64,000 bases of DNA, from the NCBI RefSeq assembly GCF_004135205.1, contig NZ_CP035490.1:5127644-5191643 (forward strand), in the 5' to 3' direction. Below, piece by piece: positions 9,443 through 19,510 of this stretch (within the stretch, counting starts at the first letter, position 1; each line of letters starts with the position of its first letter). This stretch comes from Hahella sp. KA22 (lineage in GTDB: Bacteria; Pseudomonadota; Gammaproteobacteria; Pseudomonadales; Oleiphilaceae). Under the pieces are notes generated by a model, which saw only the letters and a program-made list of their open reading frames with translations, was not told the origin of the DNA and made no database searches. Position numbers and translations under genes: made by a program.

Positions 9443-11122
9443 TCAGCCCTCCACCGCGCGGCCCTTGAGAGCGAACATGCCCCGCGGGTATTTCTGGATA
9501 AACAGTATGATGAAAACCAGCATCAGGATTTTCGCCAGCACCGCGCCGGCGAATGGCTCCATCAGCTTGTTGGCGACGCCCAGGGACATGGCGCCCACGA
9601 ACGTGCCCATAAGATTGCCCACGCCGCCGAACACCACCACCATGAACGAGTCGATGATGTACGCCTGCCCGAGATTGGGACCAACATTGGTCAACTGACT
9701 CAACGCCACGCCGGCGATACCGGCGATGCCGGACCCCAGACCAAAAGTCAGCGCATCCAGCCAGCCAGTGCGTATCCCCATGGAGCTGGCCATAGGCCGG
9801 TTTTGCGTCACCGCGCGCATTTGCAGTCCGAACTGGGTTTTACGCAGCAACGCCGCCAGCGCCAGCAGCACCAGAATGCTGAAGATAATGATGTATAAAC
9901 GGTTGTAGGTCAGAGACAGGGCGCCGTTGATCTCAATGGAGCCCGACATCCAGGCCGGCGTAATAACAGATTGATTCAATGAACCGAAAACGGTTCTGAC
10001 CAGTTGTTGCAGGCACAGGCTGATGCCGAAAGTGGCCAATAAGGTTTCCAGAGGGCGGCCGTAAAGAAAACGGATCACGCCACGCTCAATCACAACGCCC
10101 GCCAGACCGGACACCAGAAACGCCGCCGGGATAGCGACAAATAGCGAGTACTCAATATGGTTCGGCATCCATTGCTGAATCACGTAGGTCGTATATGCCC
10201 CCAGCATGATCATCTCGCCGTGGGCCATATTGATGACCCCCATCACGCCAAACGTGATAGCCAGCCCCACCGCCGCCAGCAGCAATACGGCGCCCAGGCT
10301 GACGCCGAAATAGACGTTTTCTACGCCTTTATTGAAGGCGACCAGGCTTTCGATCGCATCCAACGCCTCCTGCGCCGCCAGTCTCACCGCCGGGTCCGGC
10401 TCCAGGAATTCGCCCTGGCCATTAGTATTCAGAAAGCTGCGCAGCAGCGAACGCACTTCCACATACAGCTCGCCCTGCAATTGCTCTATCGCCGCCACCC
10501 GACTCTGCGTTGTTTCGCCATAGCGCGCCTGCAACATGGCCAGATCGACAGATAACAGCTCTTGAACGGACGCTTCCTGCTCTTTCTCCAGCGCGCGCTG
10601 CAGCAGAGGAATATTGCTCGCGTCATCGGATTTCATCATATTGCGCGCCGCTTCCAGACGCACATGCAAATCCGGCGACCGCAATTGCAACGCCGCCAGA
10701 CTTTCCCGCAGCAATTGCCGCAGGGAATTATTCACACTGATCTTCTTGAACGCGCGCTTCTTGACGTCCTCCGTCACCTCGCCGGTCAGCGCGTTTTGCG
10801 CAGAGTAAAGATCATTGGCGTAGCGCAAGATAACCACTTCGCCTTCGCCTTTCTTGGCGTATTGCAGATCGCCTTCCAGCAACGCGCTGAGAATGGGAGC
10901 GACCAGGGGATCGTCGATCTCGCTTAATTCACCGACGAGCTGTTCTTTTTCAGCAAAGCCCGCCGTCTTTAATTGGGTAAGAATGGGTTCCAGGCGGGCG
11001 TCGGCGGGTTCCGCCTGCGCGCCGGAGCCCAACATCCAAAGACATAACATTAATAGCGCACAGCCCAGTCTTACACGTCTCAGCTGCAGGCTTGAGGAAA
11101 ACAGGAGGGAAAGTCGTCGCAT
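9443..11122 (-). CDS. urtB: Urea ABC transporter permease UrtB
   Basis: 559 residues. An N-terminal signal segment (CALLMLCLWMLGSGAQA) is followed by about 220 mostly helical extracytoplasmic residues, then a LivH-type permease domain from about 270 (GLAITFGVMGVINMAHGEM; GVVIERGVIRFLYGRPLE; FGGVGNLMGTFVGA). The long N-terminal extension is a known feature of UrtB compared with LivH. It lies between urtA and urtC and forms the permease heterodimer. Confidence 0.95.
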   Translation of the reverse strand: MRRLSLLFSSSLQLRRVRLGCALLMLCLWMLGSGAQAEPADARLEPILTQLKTAGFAEKEQLVGELSEIDDPLVAPILSALLEGDLQYAKKGEGEVVILRYANDLYSAQNALTGEVTEDVKKRAFKKISVNNSLRQLLRESLAALQLRSPDLHVRLEAARNMMKSDDASNIPLLQRALEKEQEASVQELLSVDLAMLQARYGETTQSRVAAIEQLQGELYVEVRSLLRSFLNTNGQGEFLEPDPAVRLAAQEALDAIESLVAFNKGVENVYFGVSLGAVLLLAAVGLAITFGVMGVINMAHGEMIMLGAYTTYVIQQWMPNHIEYSLFVAIPAAFLVSGLAGVVIERGVIRFLYGRPLETLLATFGISLCLQQLVRTVFGSLNQSVITPAWMSGSIEINGALSLTYNRLYIIIFSILVLLALAALLRKTQFGLQMRAVTQNRPMASSMGIRTGWLDALTFGLGSGIAGIAGVALSQLTNVGPNLGQAYIIDSFMVVVFGGVGNLMGTFVGAMSLGVANKLMEPFAGAVLAKILMLVFIILFIQKYPRGMFALKGRAVEG

Positions 11123-11172
11123 GGGTTACTCTTTCCGTAGCGGTTTACGCCCTGCGTAAGTCGGCGCTGCGA

Positions 11173-11190
11173 CGCCAGCCAAAGCTGGCG
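11173..11190 (-). terminator. Hairpin between urtA and urtB
   Basis: A perfect 7-bp stem (CGCCAGC / GCTGGCG) with a CAAA loop in the 104-base gap after urtA. There is no T run, so it is more likely an RNA-stabilising or attenuating hairpin that favours urtA over the rest of the operon, as is common for binding-protein genes. Confidence 0.4.
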
Positions 11191-11226
11191 CCACAGCAAC
11201 TTCCGCGATGGGATGGACGTGATCGA

Positions 11227-12516
11227 TTAATAGTTTTGCCCGGAGCACTTGCCGGTTTTGACGTTGTAATTGCCGCAACTCAACGGCAGCGTCCAGTCCG
11301 CCGTCAGGTCTTTGCTGCCCGGCAGATAGTCGGACCAGGCGTCGCCCATGACGGCGCCGGAAGTGCGCCACACCGTTTCGAACTGACCGTCTTCCTGAAT
11401 TTCACCGATCAGCACCGGCTTGGTGATATGGTGGTTGGGCATCATGGTGGCGTAGCCGCCGGACAGGTTCGGCACCGTGACGCCGACAATCGCCTGCCCT
11501 ACCACATCAGGATCTGTGGTCCCGGCTTTCTTGACCGCTTCCGCCCACATGTTGAAGCCGATGTAATGCGCTTCCATGGGATCGTTGGTGACGCGCTTTT
11601 TATCCTTGATAAAGGTTTTCCAGGAATCGATGAATTCATCATTCGCTTCCGCGTCCACGCTCATGAAATAGTTCCAGGCCGCCAGATGGCCGACCAAAGG
11701 CTTGGTGTCCAGCCCGGACAATTCTTCTTCGCCAACCGAGAACGCCACGACCGGGATGTCTTCCGCGGAAATACCCTGGTTGCCCAGTTCTTTATAGAAA
11801 GGCACGTTGGCGTCGCCGTTGATGGTGGACACCACTGCGGTTTTCTTACCGGCGGAACCGAACTTCTTGATATCGGAGACAATGCTCTGCCAGTCGGAGT
11901 GTCCGAAAGGCGTATAGTTGATCATGATGTCTTCCTGCTTGACGCCTTTCGCTTTCAAGTAGGCTTCCAGAATTTTGTTGGTGGTGCGCGGATACACATA
12001 GTCAGTGCCCGCCAGCACCCAGCGCTTAACGCCCAATTCATCCATTAAATAGTCCACCGCGGGAACCGCCTGCTGGTTGGGCGCGGCGCCAGTATAAAAA
12101 ACATTCTTGGAGGACTCTTCCCCTTCGTATTGCACCGGATAGAACAACAGGCCGTTCAGTTCTTCAAATACCGGCAATACGGATTTGCGTGAGACGGACG
12201 TCCAGCAGCCGAACACTACATCCACTTTGTCTTTTTCCAACAGCTCGCGCGCTTTCTCGGCGAACAGAGGCCAGTTGGAAGCGGGATCAACCACGACGGC
12301 TTCCAGCTTCTTGCCAAGCAGGCCGCCCTTCTTGTTTTGCTCATCCACGAGCATGAGAACTGTATCCTTCAGAGTTGTCTCGCTGATAGCCATGGTTCCG
12401 CTCAGGCTGTGCAGAACGCCCACCTTGATAGTGTCCGCCGCCTGCGCCAGAGAGGCGCTGATTGAAAGGGCCAACGCGCTCAAACCAATCCCAACACGCC
12501 TAGACATTTTTTTCAT
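11227..12516 (-). CDS. urtA: Urea ABC transporter substrate-binding protein UrtA
   Basis: The ATG at 12516 has GGAG 8 bases upstream and gives a clean signal peptide (MKKMSRRVGIG to AQA, then ADTIKVGVLHSLSG). The frame can be read 72 bases further back but that adds a cysteine/arginine-rich stretch before the signal peptide. The mature protein has the periplasmic-binding fold of the amide/urea group, with TMAISETTLKD, GCWTSVSRKSVLPVFEE and FYPVQYEGEESS typical of UrtA. It captures urea in the periplasm. First gene of the transporter operon, divergent from urease. Confidence 0.95.
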   Translation of the reverse strand: MKKMSRRVGIGLSALALSISASLAQAADTIKVGVLHSLSGTMAISETTLKDTVLMLVDEQNKKGGLLGKKLEAVVVDPASNWPLFAEKARELLEKDKVDVVFGCWTSVSRKSVLPVFEELNGLLFYPVQYEGEESSKNVFYTGAAPNQQAVPAVDYLMDELGVKRWVLAGTDYVYPRTTNKILEAYLKAKGVKQEDIMINYTPFGHSDWQSIVSDIKKFGSAGKKTAVVSTINGDANVPFYKELGNQGISAEDIPVVAFSVGEEELSGLDTKPLVGHLAAWNYFMSVDAEANDEFIDSWKTFIKDKKRVTNDPMEAHYIGFNMWAEAVKKAGTTDPDVVGQAIVGVTVPNLSGGYATMMPNHHITKPVLIGEIQEDGQFETVWRTSGAVMGDAWSDYLPGSKDLTADWTLPLSCGNYNVKTGKCSGQNY

Positions 12517-12754
12517 TGTACGAACTCCGATACGGGTTAATGTTGTGAGTGTCTCCCGTCGCAAGCAACGCACGCAGTGTTCCACCACTTTTTTATCTCT
12601 TTGTTTTCATAACGTTACATATGAAAACCCAAAGATACGTAGTTTTACGGAGCCGCTATTCGCACCAGTGTGACCCATGTCTCAAGCATGGGGGCACAAT
12701 ATCGGGGCGCGCTCAAAAAATGCCTGACGCCCTGCTTAAGGCGCGCCATAGCCA

Positions 12755-12771
12755 TGAACCAAAGCGGTGCA
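12755..12771 (+). promoter_or_regulatory. NtrC-like binding site
   Basis: TGAACC-AAAGC-GGTGCA matches the NtrC dyad TGCACC-N5-GGTGCA with one mismatch. It lies about 100 bp upstream of the start expected from the sigma-54-like promoter at 12838, a normal enhancer distance. A weaker dyad, AGCGCC-AAAAT-GGCGAG, is at 12818-12834. Confidence 0.5.
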
Positions 12772-12837
12772 AAAACAGAGCGCCTGAACCCTTTTAAACC
12801 GTCGCCTTCGCCCTGTCAGCGCCAAAATGGCGAGGGG

Positions 12838-12855
12838 TTGGCACAGCATTCGCTT
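12838..12855 (+). promoter_or_regulatory. Sigma-54-like promoter of the urease operon
   Basis: TTGGCAC-AGCAT-TCGCTT keeps the invariant GG (-24) and GC (-12) at the required spacing and differs from TTGGCAC-N5-TTGCW at one core base. It is about 120 bp upstream of ureD. With the nearby NtrC-like site it suggests nitrogen-limitation control. Confidence 0.5.
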
Positions 12856-12972
12856 AATGACTTGCCACAACGAGACAGAAACGAGCGCGTCCACGCATTG
12901 TTTCAGGGCGCAGCGGGTAAGAAGAAAGTCGCGGACAGAGATCGCGACCCCAGCGTAAAGGTACGCAGCGTA

Positions 12973-13911
12973 ATGCTTGCAGAGCAATTCACCGATAAAA
13001 ACAAGCAGGCGGAGCAGGAATTGAATCCTGGCTCTTCCACTACCGCCGGCGCCAGAAACTGGCGGGCGTCGCTCACATTAAACCTGACCAAAGAGTCAAA
13101 TCGCACCATATTGAAGCAAGCCGCTCACCAAGGCCCTTTGCGGGTGCAGCGACCGTTTTATCCAGAAGGCGCGCAGCGTCCCCACATCTATATATTGCAT
13201 CCTCCCGGCGGTCTGGTTTGCGGAGATGAAATCGACATCAACGCCAGGGTGGAGCATGGCGCGGGCGCGCTGTTCACCACCCCCTCCGCCGGCAAAATCT
13301 ATCGCACTGACGCAGCCGGACACCGGCAATGTCAGACCGTTCGGCTGCACTGCGCCGACGCGGACAGCCTGGAGTGGCTGCCCCAGGAAAATATTATTTA
13401 CGACGGCGCCGATGGCGCACAAACCTTGCAGCTGCATACCAGCCCCGCCAGCCGCTTTATCGCCTGGGAAATCACCGCATTGGGACGCCCGGCGGCGGAC
13501 GCCCCATTCGCCCGCGGCGCGTTTACCCAGACCACCCTGATTCTGCGTGACGGCGCGCCCTGCTTCTTTGAACGCGTCGCGTTGCGCGGCGAAGGCCCCG
13601 GGTTTAAAGAGCCCTGGGGGCTGCAAGGACAACAGGTTTACGGATCGCTGCTCGCCGGATACGTGCAGGATTCGCCGCAAAGGCTGCTGCAACAGTGCCG
13701 CGAGGCGTTACAGACGGATGCCGCCATCGCCGCCCTCGAAGCTGGCAAAGACTTACGCTGGACCCTGACGCGCAAGGACGACCTGATCATCCTGCGCGCC
13801 CTGTGCCAGCAGTCGGAGCCCATCAAGCGGTTGTTTATGGCGGCGTGGTCCCTGCTGCGTCCGACGTTAATCGGCGTGGAAAGTCATCCACCACGAATCT
13901 GGGCGACCTGA
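12973..13911 (+). CDS. ureD: Urease accessory protein UreD
   Basis: About 312 residues from the ATG at 12973, which fits the UreD family; an upstream AAAGG is loosely spaced. Family features: GPLRVQRPFYPEG near residue 60, HPPGGLVCGDEI, TTPSAGKIYRT, EWLPQENIIYDGA and a C-terminal RPTLIG. UreD forms the scaffold with UreF and UreG that delivers nickel to apo-urease. It starts the operon ureD-A-B-C-E-F-G-J. Confidence 0.93.
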   Translation: MLAEQFTDKNKQAEQELNPGSSTTAGARNWRASLTLNLTKESNRTILKQAAHQGPLRVQRPFYPEGAQRPHIYILHPPGGLVCGDEIDINARVEHGAGALFTTPSAGKIYRTDAAGHRQCQTVRLHCADADSLEWLPQENIIYDGADGAQTLQLHTSPASRFIAWEITALGRPAADAPFARGAFTQTTLILRDGAPCFFERVALRGEGPGFKEPWGLQGQQVYGSLLAGYVQDSPQRLLQQCREALQTDAAIAALEAGKDLRWTLTRKDDLIILRALCQQSEPIKRLFMAAWSLLRPTLIGVESHPPRIWAT

Positions 13912-14013
13912 TGCAGTCTCGCTCAGAAGCGACCGTCGATAATGAAACAAAGATCCAAACGACACAGTCATCGAACAATAAAAGTAACCGCAAGATAAAA
14001 GAGGAAGTTCACG

Positions 14014-14316
14014 ATGGAACTCACTCCTAGAGAGAAAGACAAACTGCTGCTGTACACCGCCGCGCTGGTGGCGGAGCGTCGCAAAGCACGGGGTTTGAAA
14101 CTGAATTATCCGGAGGCGATGGCTTACCTGAGCATGGAAATCGTGGAAGGCGCCCGGGATGGCCGCAGCGTAGCGGAGCTGATGGCTTACGGTCGCACGC
14201 TGCTGACGCGGGATGACGTCATGGAAGGCATACCGGAAATGATTCCAGAGGTGCAGGTGGAAGCTACCTTCCCGGACGGCACCAAACTGGTCACGGTCCA
14301 CAACCCTATCCCTTAA
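14014..14316 (+). CDS. ureA: Urease gamma subunit UreA
   Basis: 100 residues, the normal size of the separate bacterial gamma chain: [20 protein letters not shown] at the start, then [20 protein letters not shown] and a C-terminal [13 protein letters not shown] end. A strong Shine-Dalgarno (AGAGGAAG) precedes the ATG. It packs with UreB and UreC in the (alpha-beta-gamma)3 enzyme that hydrolyses urea to ammonia and carbamate in the cytoplasm. Confidence 0.97.
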   Translation: MELTPREKDKLLLYTAALVAERRKARGLKLNYPEAMAYLSMEIVEGARDGRSVAELMAYGRTLLTRDDVMEGIPEMIPEVQVEATFPDGTKLVTVHNPIP

Positions 14317-14336
14317 TCGCTGATGGAGATCCAGTC

Positions 14337-14642
14337 ATGATTCCAGGAGAAATAGACGCCCTCCCCGGCGACATCGAAATCAACGCCGGCCTGCCGACCA
14401 TTACCGTGGAAGTCACCAATACCGGCGACCGGCCGGTGCAAGTGGGCTCTCATTATCACTTTTTTGAAACCAACCCGGCGCTGTCCTTTCCGCGAGAGCA
14501 GGCGCGCGGCTTCCGCCTGAACATCGCCGCTGGGACCGCCGTGCGTTTCGAACCCGGACAAACCCGCACGGTGGAGCTGGTCGCCCTGGGCGGCAAGCGC
14601 AAGGTTTATGGTTTCCGCGGTGATGTCATGGGCGACTTATGA
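14337..14642 (+). CDS. ureB: Urease beta subunit UreB
   Basis: 101 residues, standard beta-chain size. It starts MIPGEI, has [20 protein letters not shown] with FFETN after it, and ends in the conserved VYGFRG-type strand. The start codon is 20 bases after the ureA stop with GGAG upstream. Structural subunit that helps hold the active-site flap of UreC. Confidence 0.97.
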   Translation: MIPGEIDALPGDIEINAGLPTITVEVTNTGDRPVQVGSHYHFFETNPALSFPREQARGFRLNIAAGTAVRFEPGQTRTVELVALGGKRKVYGFRGDVMGDL

Positions 14643-14705
14643 CAACGCCCGGCGCGACAAAAATAAGGCAGCACGCAAACAGGTTACACAGCAGGACTTA
14701 TCACC

Positions 14706-16409
14706 ATGGCAAAGATTTCTAGAGCCGCCTACGCCGACATGTTCGGGCCAACCGTAGGCGACCGGGTGCGCCTGGGCGACACCGAATTATGGATTGAAGT
14801 GGAAAAAGATTACGCCGCCTACGGCCACGAAGTGAAATTCGGCGGCGGAAAGGTTATCCGTGACGGCATGGGACAGTCGCAACGCCCTAATACGGAAGCG
14901 GTGGACACCGTCATCACCAATGCGATGATTCTCGACCACTGGGGCATCGTCAAGGCGGATATCGGACTTAAGCAGGGTCGCATCGCCGCCATCGGCAAAG
15001 CCGGCAACCCAGATATTCAGGACAACATCGACATCATTATCGGTCCCGGCACGGAAGTTATCGCCGGCGAAGGCATGATCGCCACCGCTGGCGGCATCGA
15101 CGCCCACATACATTTCATCTGTCCGCAGCAAATCGAAGAAGCATTGATGTCCGGCGTCACCACCATGCTGGGCGGCGGCACCGGCCCCGCCACCGGCACC
15201 AACGCCACCACCTGCACGCCCGGCCCCTGGCATATGGGCAAGATGCTGCAAGCCGCCGACGCCTTTCCCATGAATCTGGGCTTTCTAGGCAAAGGCAACG
15301 CCAGTCTGCCGGCGGCGCTGGAAGAACAGATGCTCGCCGGCGCCATGGGCTTGAAGCTGCACGAGGACTGGGGCACCACCCCCGCCTCCATCGACAACTG
15401 CCTCAATATCGCCGAGAAATACGATGTGCAGGTAGCCATTCACACCGACACGTTGAACGAGTCCGGATTTGTGGAAGACACGCTGGCGGCGTTCAAGGGA
15501 CGCACCATCCATACCTATCACACCGAAGGCGCCGGCGGCGGTCACGCGCCGGACATTATCAAGGCCTGCGGCGAACTGAACGTGCTGCCCTCGTCCACTA
15601 ATCCGACCCGGCCTTACACCATCAATACGGTGGATGAGCATCTGGACATGCTCATGGTGTGTCACCATCTGGACCCGGATATCCCAGAAGACGTCGCCTT
15701 CGCCGACTCCCGCATCCGTAAGGAAACCATCGCTGCGGAAGACATCCTGCACGATCTTGGCGCATTCAGCATGATCTCCTCCGACTCCCAGGCCATGGGC
15801 CGGGTTGGCGAAGTAGTCTGCCGCACCTGGCAGACCGCCCACAAAATGAAAGTGCAGCGTGGCCCGTTGGCGCAGGACTCTGAACGCGCTGATAATTTCC
15901 GCGCCAAGCGCTACATCGCCAAATACACCATCAATCCCGCCATCGCGCACGGCATCGCTCATGAAGTGGGGTCGCTGGAGCCCGGCAAGCTGGCGGATAT
16001 CATTTTATGGCGGCCAGCCTTCTTCGGCGCCAAACCCTCCCTGATCATCAAAGGCGGTATGATCGCCGCCGCCCCCATGGGCGACGCCAACGCGTCCATT
16101 CCGACGCCGCAGCCAGTGCATTATCGCCCCATGTTCGGCGCCTTCGGTCAGGCCATGCAGCAGACCCGCCTCACCTTTGTCTGTCAGGCCGCTCTGGATA
16201 ACGGCGTAAAAGAGCAGTTCGGTTTGCAGTCCCCGCTCAGCGCCTGTCGCAACACCCGCACTGTCACCAAGAAAAGCATGGTGCTGAACGACCTGACGCC
16301 GCAGATGGAAGTGGATTCGCAAACCTATGAAGTGCGCGCCAACGGCGAGCTGCTGGTCTGCGAGCCTGCCAAGGTGTTGCCTCTGGCGCAGCGCTATTTT
16401 CTGTTTTAA
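14706..16409 (+). CDS. ureC: Urease alpha subunit UreC (catalytic)
   Basis: 567 residues, exactly the usual length. The nickel-site residues fall at canonical positions: His134 and His136 (HIHF), Lys217 to be carbamylated (GLKLHEDWG), the flap Cys319 and catalytic His320 (CHH), and Asp360 (SSDSQAMGR). The [12 protein letters not shown] stretch carries further ligand and substrate-binding histidines. The enzyme therefore looks fully active. Maturation needs UreD, E, F and G, all encoded alongside. Confidence 0.98.
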   Translation: MAKISRAAYADMFGPTVGDRVRLGDTELWIEVEKDYAAYGHEVKFGGGKVIRDGMGQSQRPNTEAVDTVITNAMILDHWGIVKADIGLKQGRIAAIGKAGNPDIQDNIDIIIGPGTEVIAGEGMIATAGGIDAHIHFICPQQIEEALMSGVTTMLGGGTGPATGTNATTCTPGPWHMGKMLQAADAFPMNLGFLGKGNASLPAALEEQMLAGAMGLKLHEDWGTTPASIDNCLNIAEKYDVQVAIHTDTLNESGFVEDTLAAFKGRTIHTYHTEGAGGGHAPDIIKACGELNVLPSSTNPTRPYTINTVDEHLDMLMVCHHLDPDIPEDVAFADSRIRKETIAAEDILHDLGAFSMISSDSQAMGRVGEVVCRTWQTAHKMKVQRGPLAQDSERADNFRAKRYIAKYTINPAIAHGIAHEVGSLEPGKLADIILWRPAFFGAKPSLIIKGGMIAAAPMGDANASIPTPQPVHYRPMFGAFGQAMQQTRLTFVCQAALDNGVKEQFGLQSPLSACRNTRTVTKKSMVLNDLTPQMEVDSQTYEVRANGELLVCEPAKVLPLAQRYFLF

Positions 16410-16424
16410 AAATGGAGGGACGGC

Positions 16425-17006
16425 ATGATTCGCATCACTGAACGCTACGTCGAGGAAACCCAAACGCCCTCCATCGCAGGCGTCATCAGCCTCACTTACG
16501 ATGAACGTAAACGCGGCCGCTTGCGCGCCCAAACCCAGTCCGGCCAAGACGTCGGGCTGTTTCTGGAGCGCGGCAAAACCCTACTGGACGGCGACCTGTT
16601 GCTGGCGGAAAACGGCGATATTTACGCCATCAGCGCCGCGCCAGAAACCGTCGCGACCGCCCAGGCCAGCGATCCACGTCAGTTTGCGCAAATTTGCTAC
16701 CACCTGGGCAACCGACATACGCCATTGCAGATTGGCGAGTTCTGGGTCCGATTCCAACCGGATCACGTGCTGGAGGATCTGTGCCGCCTGTATGGATTGG
16801 AAGTCGTGCGAGAATCCGCGCCGTTCAATCCTGAAAACGGCGCCTATGGCGGACATAGCGGACACGGCGGCCACCATCATGGCCATTCTCACGATCAGAG
16901 CCGTCAGGACGCCAAAGAGCTCAGTGCGCGCTACCATTTTCACGGGCAGGATCATGAGCATCCACATGGTCATGTTCACCTTCATTCGCACCCTCACGAG
17001 CATTAA
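16425..17006 (+). CDS. ureE: Urease accessory metallochaperone UreE
   Basis: 193 residues with the two UreE domains (about 1-75 and 75-150) and a very histidine-rich tail ([14 protein letters not shown], then a second cluster to HPHEH) containing over 20 histidines. Such tails bind several nickel ions. It delivers nickel to the UreG-UreF-UreD complex. The GGAGGG ribosome site is 6 bases before the ATG, 15 bases after ureC. Confidence 0.96.
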   Translation: MIRITERYVEETQTPSIAGVISLTYDERKRGRLRAQTQSGQDVGLFLERGKTLLDGDLLLAENGDIYAISAAPETVATAQASDPRQFAQICYHLGNRHTPLQIGEFWVRFQPDHVLEDLCRLYGLEVVRESAPFNPENGAYGGHSGHGGHHHGHSHDQSRQDAKELSARYHFHGQDHEHPHGHVHLHSHPHEH

Positions 17007-17020
17007 AGGACTCGCCGCCC

Positions 17021-17689
17021 ATGCCGCCTTTAGCGTTGCTGAAACTCATGAACCTGACCAGCCCGGCCTTGCCTGTCGGCGCCTTCGCTTACTCACAGGG
17101 ATTGGAGTGGGCCATTGATCACGGCGGCGTCGACACGCCGGAAAAAATCCACAACTGGCTGCAGGGCGTGATTAGCCAGGGACTCGGGAAAACCGATCTG
17201 CCGGTGTTGTTCAAGTTGCTGCAGGCCTGGCGCGCTAATGACCATGAACAAATCAATTACTGGAACGCCTGGCTGCTCGCTGCTCGCGAAACTCAGGAGC
17301 TACTGGACGAAGACCGCCATGTCGGCAAAGCCCTGGCCAAGCTTCTGCGGGACCTGGGCGTCCCCGGCGCGGAGCCCTGGCTGGCGCAACCGGCGTCCCT
17401 GCTGACGTTGTGGACGCTGGCCTGCGCGCATTGGGACATTGATGCGGAGAACGCCGCCCTGGGCTTTCTGTGGAGCTGGCTGGAAAACCAGATCGCCGTG
17501 GCGGGAAAGACACTGCCGCTGGCGCAAACGGCGGCGCAGCGCATATTGCAACGCCTGATGCCGGTTCTGACGGAAACGGTTGCCGCCGCAACACAGATAA
17601 AGGAAGAAAATTTCGGCGCGTCCCTGCCCGGCTGGGCCATGGCTTGCGCCAATCACGAAACGCAATACTCGCGCCTGTTCCGATCCTGA
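17021..17689 (+). CDS. ureF: Urease accessory protein UreF
   Basis: 222 residues, all-helical UreF type, with LTSPALPVGAFAYSQGLEWA near the N terminus and a helix ending AAQRILQRLMPVLTE. UreF links UreD to the GTPase UreG during nickel insertion. It starts 14 bases after ureE and precedes ureG. Confidence 0.95.
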   Translation: MPPLALLKLMNLTSPALPVGAFAYSQGLEWAIDHGGVDTPEKIHNWLQGVISQGLGKTDLPVLFKLLQAWRANDHEQINYWNAWLLAARETQELLDEDRHVGKALAKLLRDLGVPGAEPWLAQPASLLTLWTLACAHWDIDAENAALGFLWSWLENQIAVAGKTLPLAQTAAQRILQRLMPVLTETVAAATQIKEENFGASLPGWAMACANHETQYSRLFRS

Positions 17690-17734
17690 GCAGGGCGCGC
17701 AGGATAATAAACATCATCTGGAGGTAACGCTTTT

Positions 17735-18349
17735 ATGAGCACACAAACTTTGCGCGTCGGCATCGGCGGCCCGGTGGGTTCCGGCAAAACTGCGCTGGTG
17801 GCCCGTCTGTGCCAGGAGCTGCGGGAACGCTTTAATATCGCCGTGGTCACCAACGATATCTATACAGAAGAAGACGCCCAATTTCTGATCCGCAATCAGG
17901 CGCTCACCGAAGACCGCATCATCGGCGTGGAAACCGGCGGCTGTCCCCATACCGCCATTCGGGAAGACGCCTCCATGAACCTCGCCGCCATCGACACGCT
18001 CACGGCGCGCCACCCCGGACTGGATCTGGTGCTGGTGGAAAGCGGCGGAGATAACCTGAGCGCTACGTTCAGCCCGGAGCTGTCTGACCTTACCCTGTAT
18101 GTCATCGATGTTTCCGCTGGCGACAAGATTCCACGCAAAGGCGGTCCAGGCATCACCAAGTCCGACCTGTTGATCATCAACAAGACCGATCTGGCGCCGA
18201 TCGTGGGCGCCTCATTGGAGGTCATGGATCGCGACGCCAGGAAAATGCGCGGTGACAAACCCTTTATTTTCAGTAATATGAAGACCGGCGAAGGCCTGCA
18301 GGACATCATCAGTTTTATTATTGACCAAGGTATGCTGCAAGCGGCTTAA
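17735..18349 (+). CDS. ureG: Urease accessory GTPase UreG
   Basis: 204 residues of the SIMIBI GTPase class: P-loop GGPVGSGKT at 11-19, [28 protein letters not shown] with the nickel-binding Cys-Pro-His, [12 protein letters not shown], and the base-recognition NKTDLAP. GTP hydrolysis drives nickel transfer into urease. A GGAGG site precedes the start. Confidence 0.97.
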   Translation: MSTQTLRVGIGGPVGSGKTALVARLCQELRERFNIAVVTNDIYTEEDAQFLIRNQALTEDRIIGVETGGCPHTAIREDASMNLAAIDTLTARHPGLDLVLVESGGDNLSATFSPELSDLTLYVIDVSAGDKIPRKGGPGITKSDLLIINKTDLAPIVGASLEVMDRDARKMRGDKPFIFSNMKTGEGLQDIISFIIDQGMLQAA

Positions 18350-18390
18350 CACGACGACACAGCACTCATTTCCAACAAGGGAGCAGATTA

Positions 18391-18984
18391 ATGCGATTCA
18401 CCAAAGCTCAATTTTTACTACTCACCACAGGCCTGGGCGCCTCCATGGCCGCAGTCGCCCATCCGGGACACGGCGTCGTCGGCGGATTTTTCTCTGGATT
18501 GACTCACCCCATGTTCGGCCTGGATCACCTTGTCGCCATGTTGGGCGTGGGCTTCCTGGCTTGGAAAACCGGTCAGAAAGCGCGTCTGTTGCTGGCGTTT
18601 CTCGGAGCCATGCTGACCGGCGGCCTGCTGGCTGCCTCAAGCGTTAGCCTGCCGATTCCTGAAGCCATGATCACCGCTTCTTTGTTCGTCCTTGGCGCTG
18701 CACTGCTGGTGGCGGGAAACAGCCGTATGCTGACTCTCGCTGCGGCGCCGCTGGTGGCTTTATTCGCAGTTTTCCATGGCTACGCCCATGTCGCCGAGCA
18801 ACCCGCTGGCGCAGATTCATTCAGCTACATCAGCGGATTCATTCTGGCGACGGCGATGATTCAGCTGGTTGGCTGGGGCGTTGCGGCGCTGGCCAAACGT
18901 TATGAAAAAACCAACGCCACCCGTAAAACTCTTGGCGCTGGCGCGATCGCCACAGGCGTCGCCGCGGTAGCTTCCGCTTTCTGA
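18391..18984 (+). CDS. ureJ: HupE/UreJ family membrane protein
   Basis: 197 residues: a signal-like first segment, then HPGHG at the predicted mature N terminus, the hallmark HPMFGLDHLVAMLGVG, and five or six more hydrophobic helices. HupE/UreJ proteins are linked to nickel (or cobalt) entry, and this one ends the urease operon 41 bases after ureG with a GGGAG ribosome site. Inference: it supplies nickel for urease. Confidence 0.92.
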   Translation: MRFTKAQFLLLTTGLGASMAAVAHPGHGVVGGFFSGLTHPMFGLDHLVAMLGVGFLAWKTGQKARLLLAFLGAMLTGGLLAASSVSLPIPEAMITASLFVLGAALLVAGNSRMLTLAAAPLVALFAVFHGYAHVAEQPAGADSFSYISGFILATAMIQLVGWGVAALAKRYEKTNATRKTLGAGAIATGVAAVASAF

Positions 18985-19000
18985 TATTAAGCGACTCCCT

Positions 19001-19030
19001 GCGTCCGTGCTGGTCGTTACCCACGGACGC
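19001..19030 (+). terminator. Terminator after the urease operon
   Basis: A perfect 9-bp stem (GCGTCCGTG / CACGGACGC) with a 12-nt loop starts 16 bases after ureJ and is followed by CCCTTTCCCC, a weak T run. The rest of the gap to 19312 holds no supported gene. Confidence 0.65.
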
Positions 19031-19312
19031 CCTTTCCCCGACAGCCTTAATAAGCCAGCTTCGCTGACGTCTTGCCTCCCACTGTAAAATCAGCGTTGGC
19101 GTTTCCCTCAATTTTTTCCTATGTTATTACCCTGCAGTAACGGAATAACGAGCAGTATCGGAGCTAGTAGTCCGCAGTTAGCGATTAATAAATGAAGGCT
19201 TCCGGCAGGAGTTCATTTAATGATCAGCGTCAAGTCGCCTCATAACGCGCGCAATCAAAATGAAACCTGCTATCTCCACAATAAAACTGCAACCTTAGTG
19301 AGGGATTACCAC

Positions 19313-19510
19313 ATGCATAATCAACAACAATTGGAGACTTTTACTGACATCGAACTCATGCGGCTCGAAGAACTGATCACGATGAATGTCGATGCCTCCG
19401 ATGAAGACAGCCTGCGTGATTCGCTTGATTTTCTGCAGTCCATCGAACGGGAACTGGGCTATCGCGGCCTGACTGAAAGTTTCGGTCTGGATCATTCCCA
19501 GGCGGCCTGA
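19313..19510 (+). CDS. Small acidic hypothetical protein, 65 aa
   Basis: The ATG at 19313 has GAGGG 8 bases upstream and gives a compact acidic, helical protein (FTDIELMRLEELITMN, then SDEDSLRDSLDFLQSIERELGYRGL). An upstream in-frame ATG at 19220 would add 31 residues without family character. No signal or membrane segment. The family is not recognised; the layout is that of a small cytosolic regulator or adaptor. It lies between the urease operon terminator and pdxH. Confidence 0.65.
   Translation: MHNQQQLETFTDIELMRLEELITMNVDASDEDSLRDSLDFLQSIERELGYRGLTESFGLDHSQAA

Larger units (their letters stand above)
12517..12972. other. Divergent control region between urtA and ureD
   Basis: A 456-base stretch with no supported gene. 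The ureD frame stays open back to 12670, but the added N terminus is low in family resemblance. It holds the NtrC-like and sigma-54-like sites listed separately. On the minus strand, TGGCGC-N5-AAGCA (12733-12748) has GG and GC at sigma-54 spacing but is a poor match, so a sigma-54 promoter for urtA is only possible. Confidence 0.5.

Noticed and set aside
11092..12048. 318-codon plus-strand frame over urtA
   Set aside because: Antisense to UrtA; no ribosome site or family character.
12733..12748. Minus-strand sigma-54-like site for urtA
   Set aside because: GG and GC spacing is right, but other positions match poorly and it lies only a few bases from the NtrC-like dyad.
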